NCBI GenBank assembly: GCA_029933565.1
Contig: JAOZNY010000159.1
Span: forward strand, 1 to 6,865
DNA length: 6,865 nt
DNA from: Bacteroidales bacterium
Lineage (GTDB): Bacteria; Bacteroidota; Bacteroidia; Bacteroidales; F082
Direction of reading: 5' to 3'
Both the position numbers and the translations under genes were made by a program. The stretch's first letter is position 1; each line of letters starts with the position of its first letter. Positions 6,422 through 6,865 of the stretch are shown here, piece by piece. The notes beneath the pieces were generated by a model that was not told the origin of the DNA, did no database searches, and saw nothing but the letters and a program-made list of their open reading frames with translations.

Positions 6422-6865
6422 ATGAGGACATTGTCTACAATACTAATAATAGGAATCCTTTTTGGTTGCCAGAATCAATCATCTTCAGATTCAAAAGTCA
6501 ATGATTATTCTCAAGATGATATTTTAAAAGATAGAATTAAGCAAGACAGTTTAAGGTTAATAGAACAAAAAAGACTTGAAGATGAAGTTAAGGAATTAGA
6601 AAAAATGGGAGCCGTTGGCAGATGGAGATGTGATTTTTCTGGTTATGAATCTCAGATTATTCTATATAAAGAGAATAACCAATTCTTCTCTCAAATTGAT
6701 TTTACAAAAAACAATATGAAGACTAAGATTGAGAAACTAAAAAAACAGGGAGATAAATTCTATGTAACTGGCAGCAAAGTCAAAGAGTATTATAAAATTA
6801 GAAATGATGGCAACCTTGAAATGGGTGACCAAAAAGGACTTTTTACTAATGCTGTGAATATTATA
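6422..6865 (+). CDS. putative lipoprotein of unknown function, 3'-truncated by window edge
   Basis: An open frame of 148 codons from ATG 6422 to the last base, with no stop codon reached. The N-terminus is a short lipoprotein signal: MRT, a hydrophobic run, then the lipobox Leu13-Phe14-Gly15-Cys16, so the mature protein should be anchored to a membrane through Cys16. A Ser/Asp-rich linker (17-32) is followed by a charged helix likely to be a coiled coil (about 33-61, rich in Lys, Glu, Leu and Ile). From residue 63 a beta-rich domain begins with GAVGRWRCDFSG, with further segments such as KEYYKIRNDGNLEMGD near 121-136, resembling small secreted beta-sandwich or barrel domains of Bacteroidota lipoproteins (loose resemblance only). 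I do not recognise the family. The 54-bp gap after the membrane Fe-S gene lacks a clear terminator. Codon use is markedly more AT-rich than in the metabolic genes upstream, and no functional link to them is evident. Confidence 0.75.
   Translation, partial: MRTLSTILIIGILFGCQNQSSSDSKVNDYSQDDILKDRIKQDSLRLIEQKRLEDEVKELEKMGAVGRWRCDFSGYESQIILYKENNQFFSQIDFTKNNMKTKIEKLKKQGDKFYVTGSKVKEYYKIRNDGNLEMGDQKGLFTNAVNII

Overview
The window reads as a piece of a Bacteroidota chromosome, probably an environmental member of the class Bacteroidia. The signs are AT-leaning coding sequence, A-rich start regions without Shine-Dalgarno motifs, and protein families typical of that phylum. This placement is an inference from style and protein resemblance, not from a marker gene.

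All five genes are on the + strand. (1) Bases 1-1602: an acyl-CoA dehydrogenase cut at its 5' end by the window edge, of the long type with a C-terminal extension. (2) 1720-2199: a small hotdog-fold protein of the DUF4442 type, a probable acyl-CoA thioesterase. (3) 2304-4106: a complete AMP-forming long-chain acyl-CoA synthetase. (4) 4286-6367: a large membrane iron-sulfur protein with a NarI-like membrane part, two 4Fe-4S motifs and two CCG-type domains, resembling the ETF:(mena)quinone oxidoreductases called EtfD or EMO. (5) 6422-6865: the start of an AT-rich lipoprotein gene that runs off the 3' end with no stop codon.

The first four genes form a fatty-acid activation and beta-oxidation module. 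The synthetase makes acyl-CoA, the dehydrogenase oxidises it and passes electrons to an electron-transfer flavoprotein (not in this window), and the membrane Fe-S protein would pass them on to menaquinone. The hotdog protein could release CoA from stalled or excess acyl-CoAs. The lipoprotein looks unrelated.

The gaps of 117, 104 and 179 bp between the first four genes each hold a different palindromic element (1614-1707, 2215-2271, 4120-4221). They look like REP- or MITE-type intergenic repeats rather than standard terminators. The most notable protein feature is in the membrane Fe-S protein: the first CCG domain keeps its surrounding sequence but appears to have lost four expected cysteines (Ser458, Asp493, Asp530, Asp533), while the second CCG domain is intact. 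I see no tRNA, rRNA, CRISPR array, insertion sequence or defence system.
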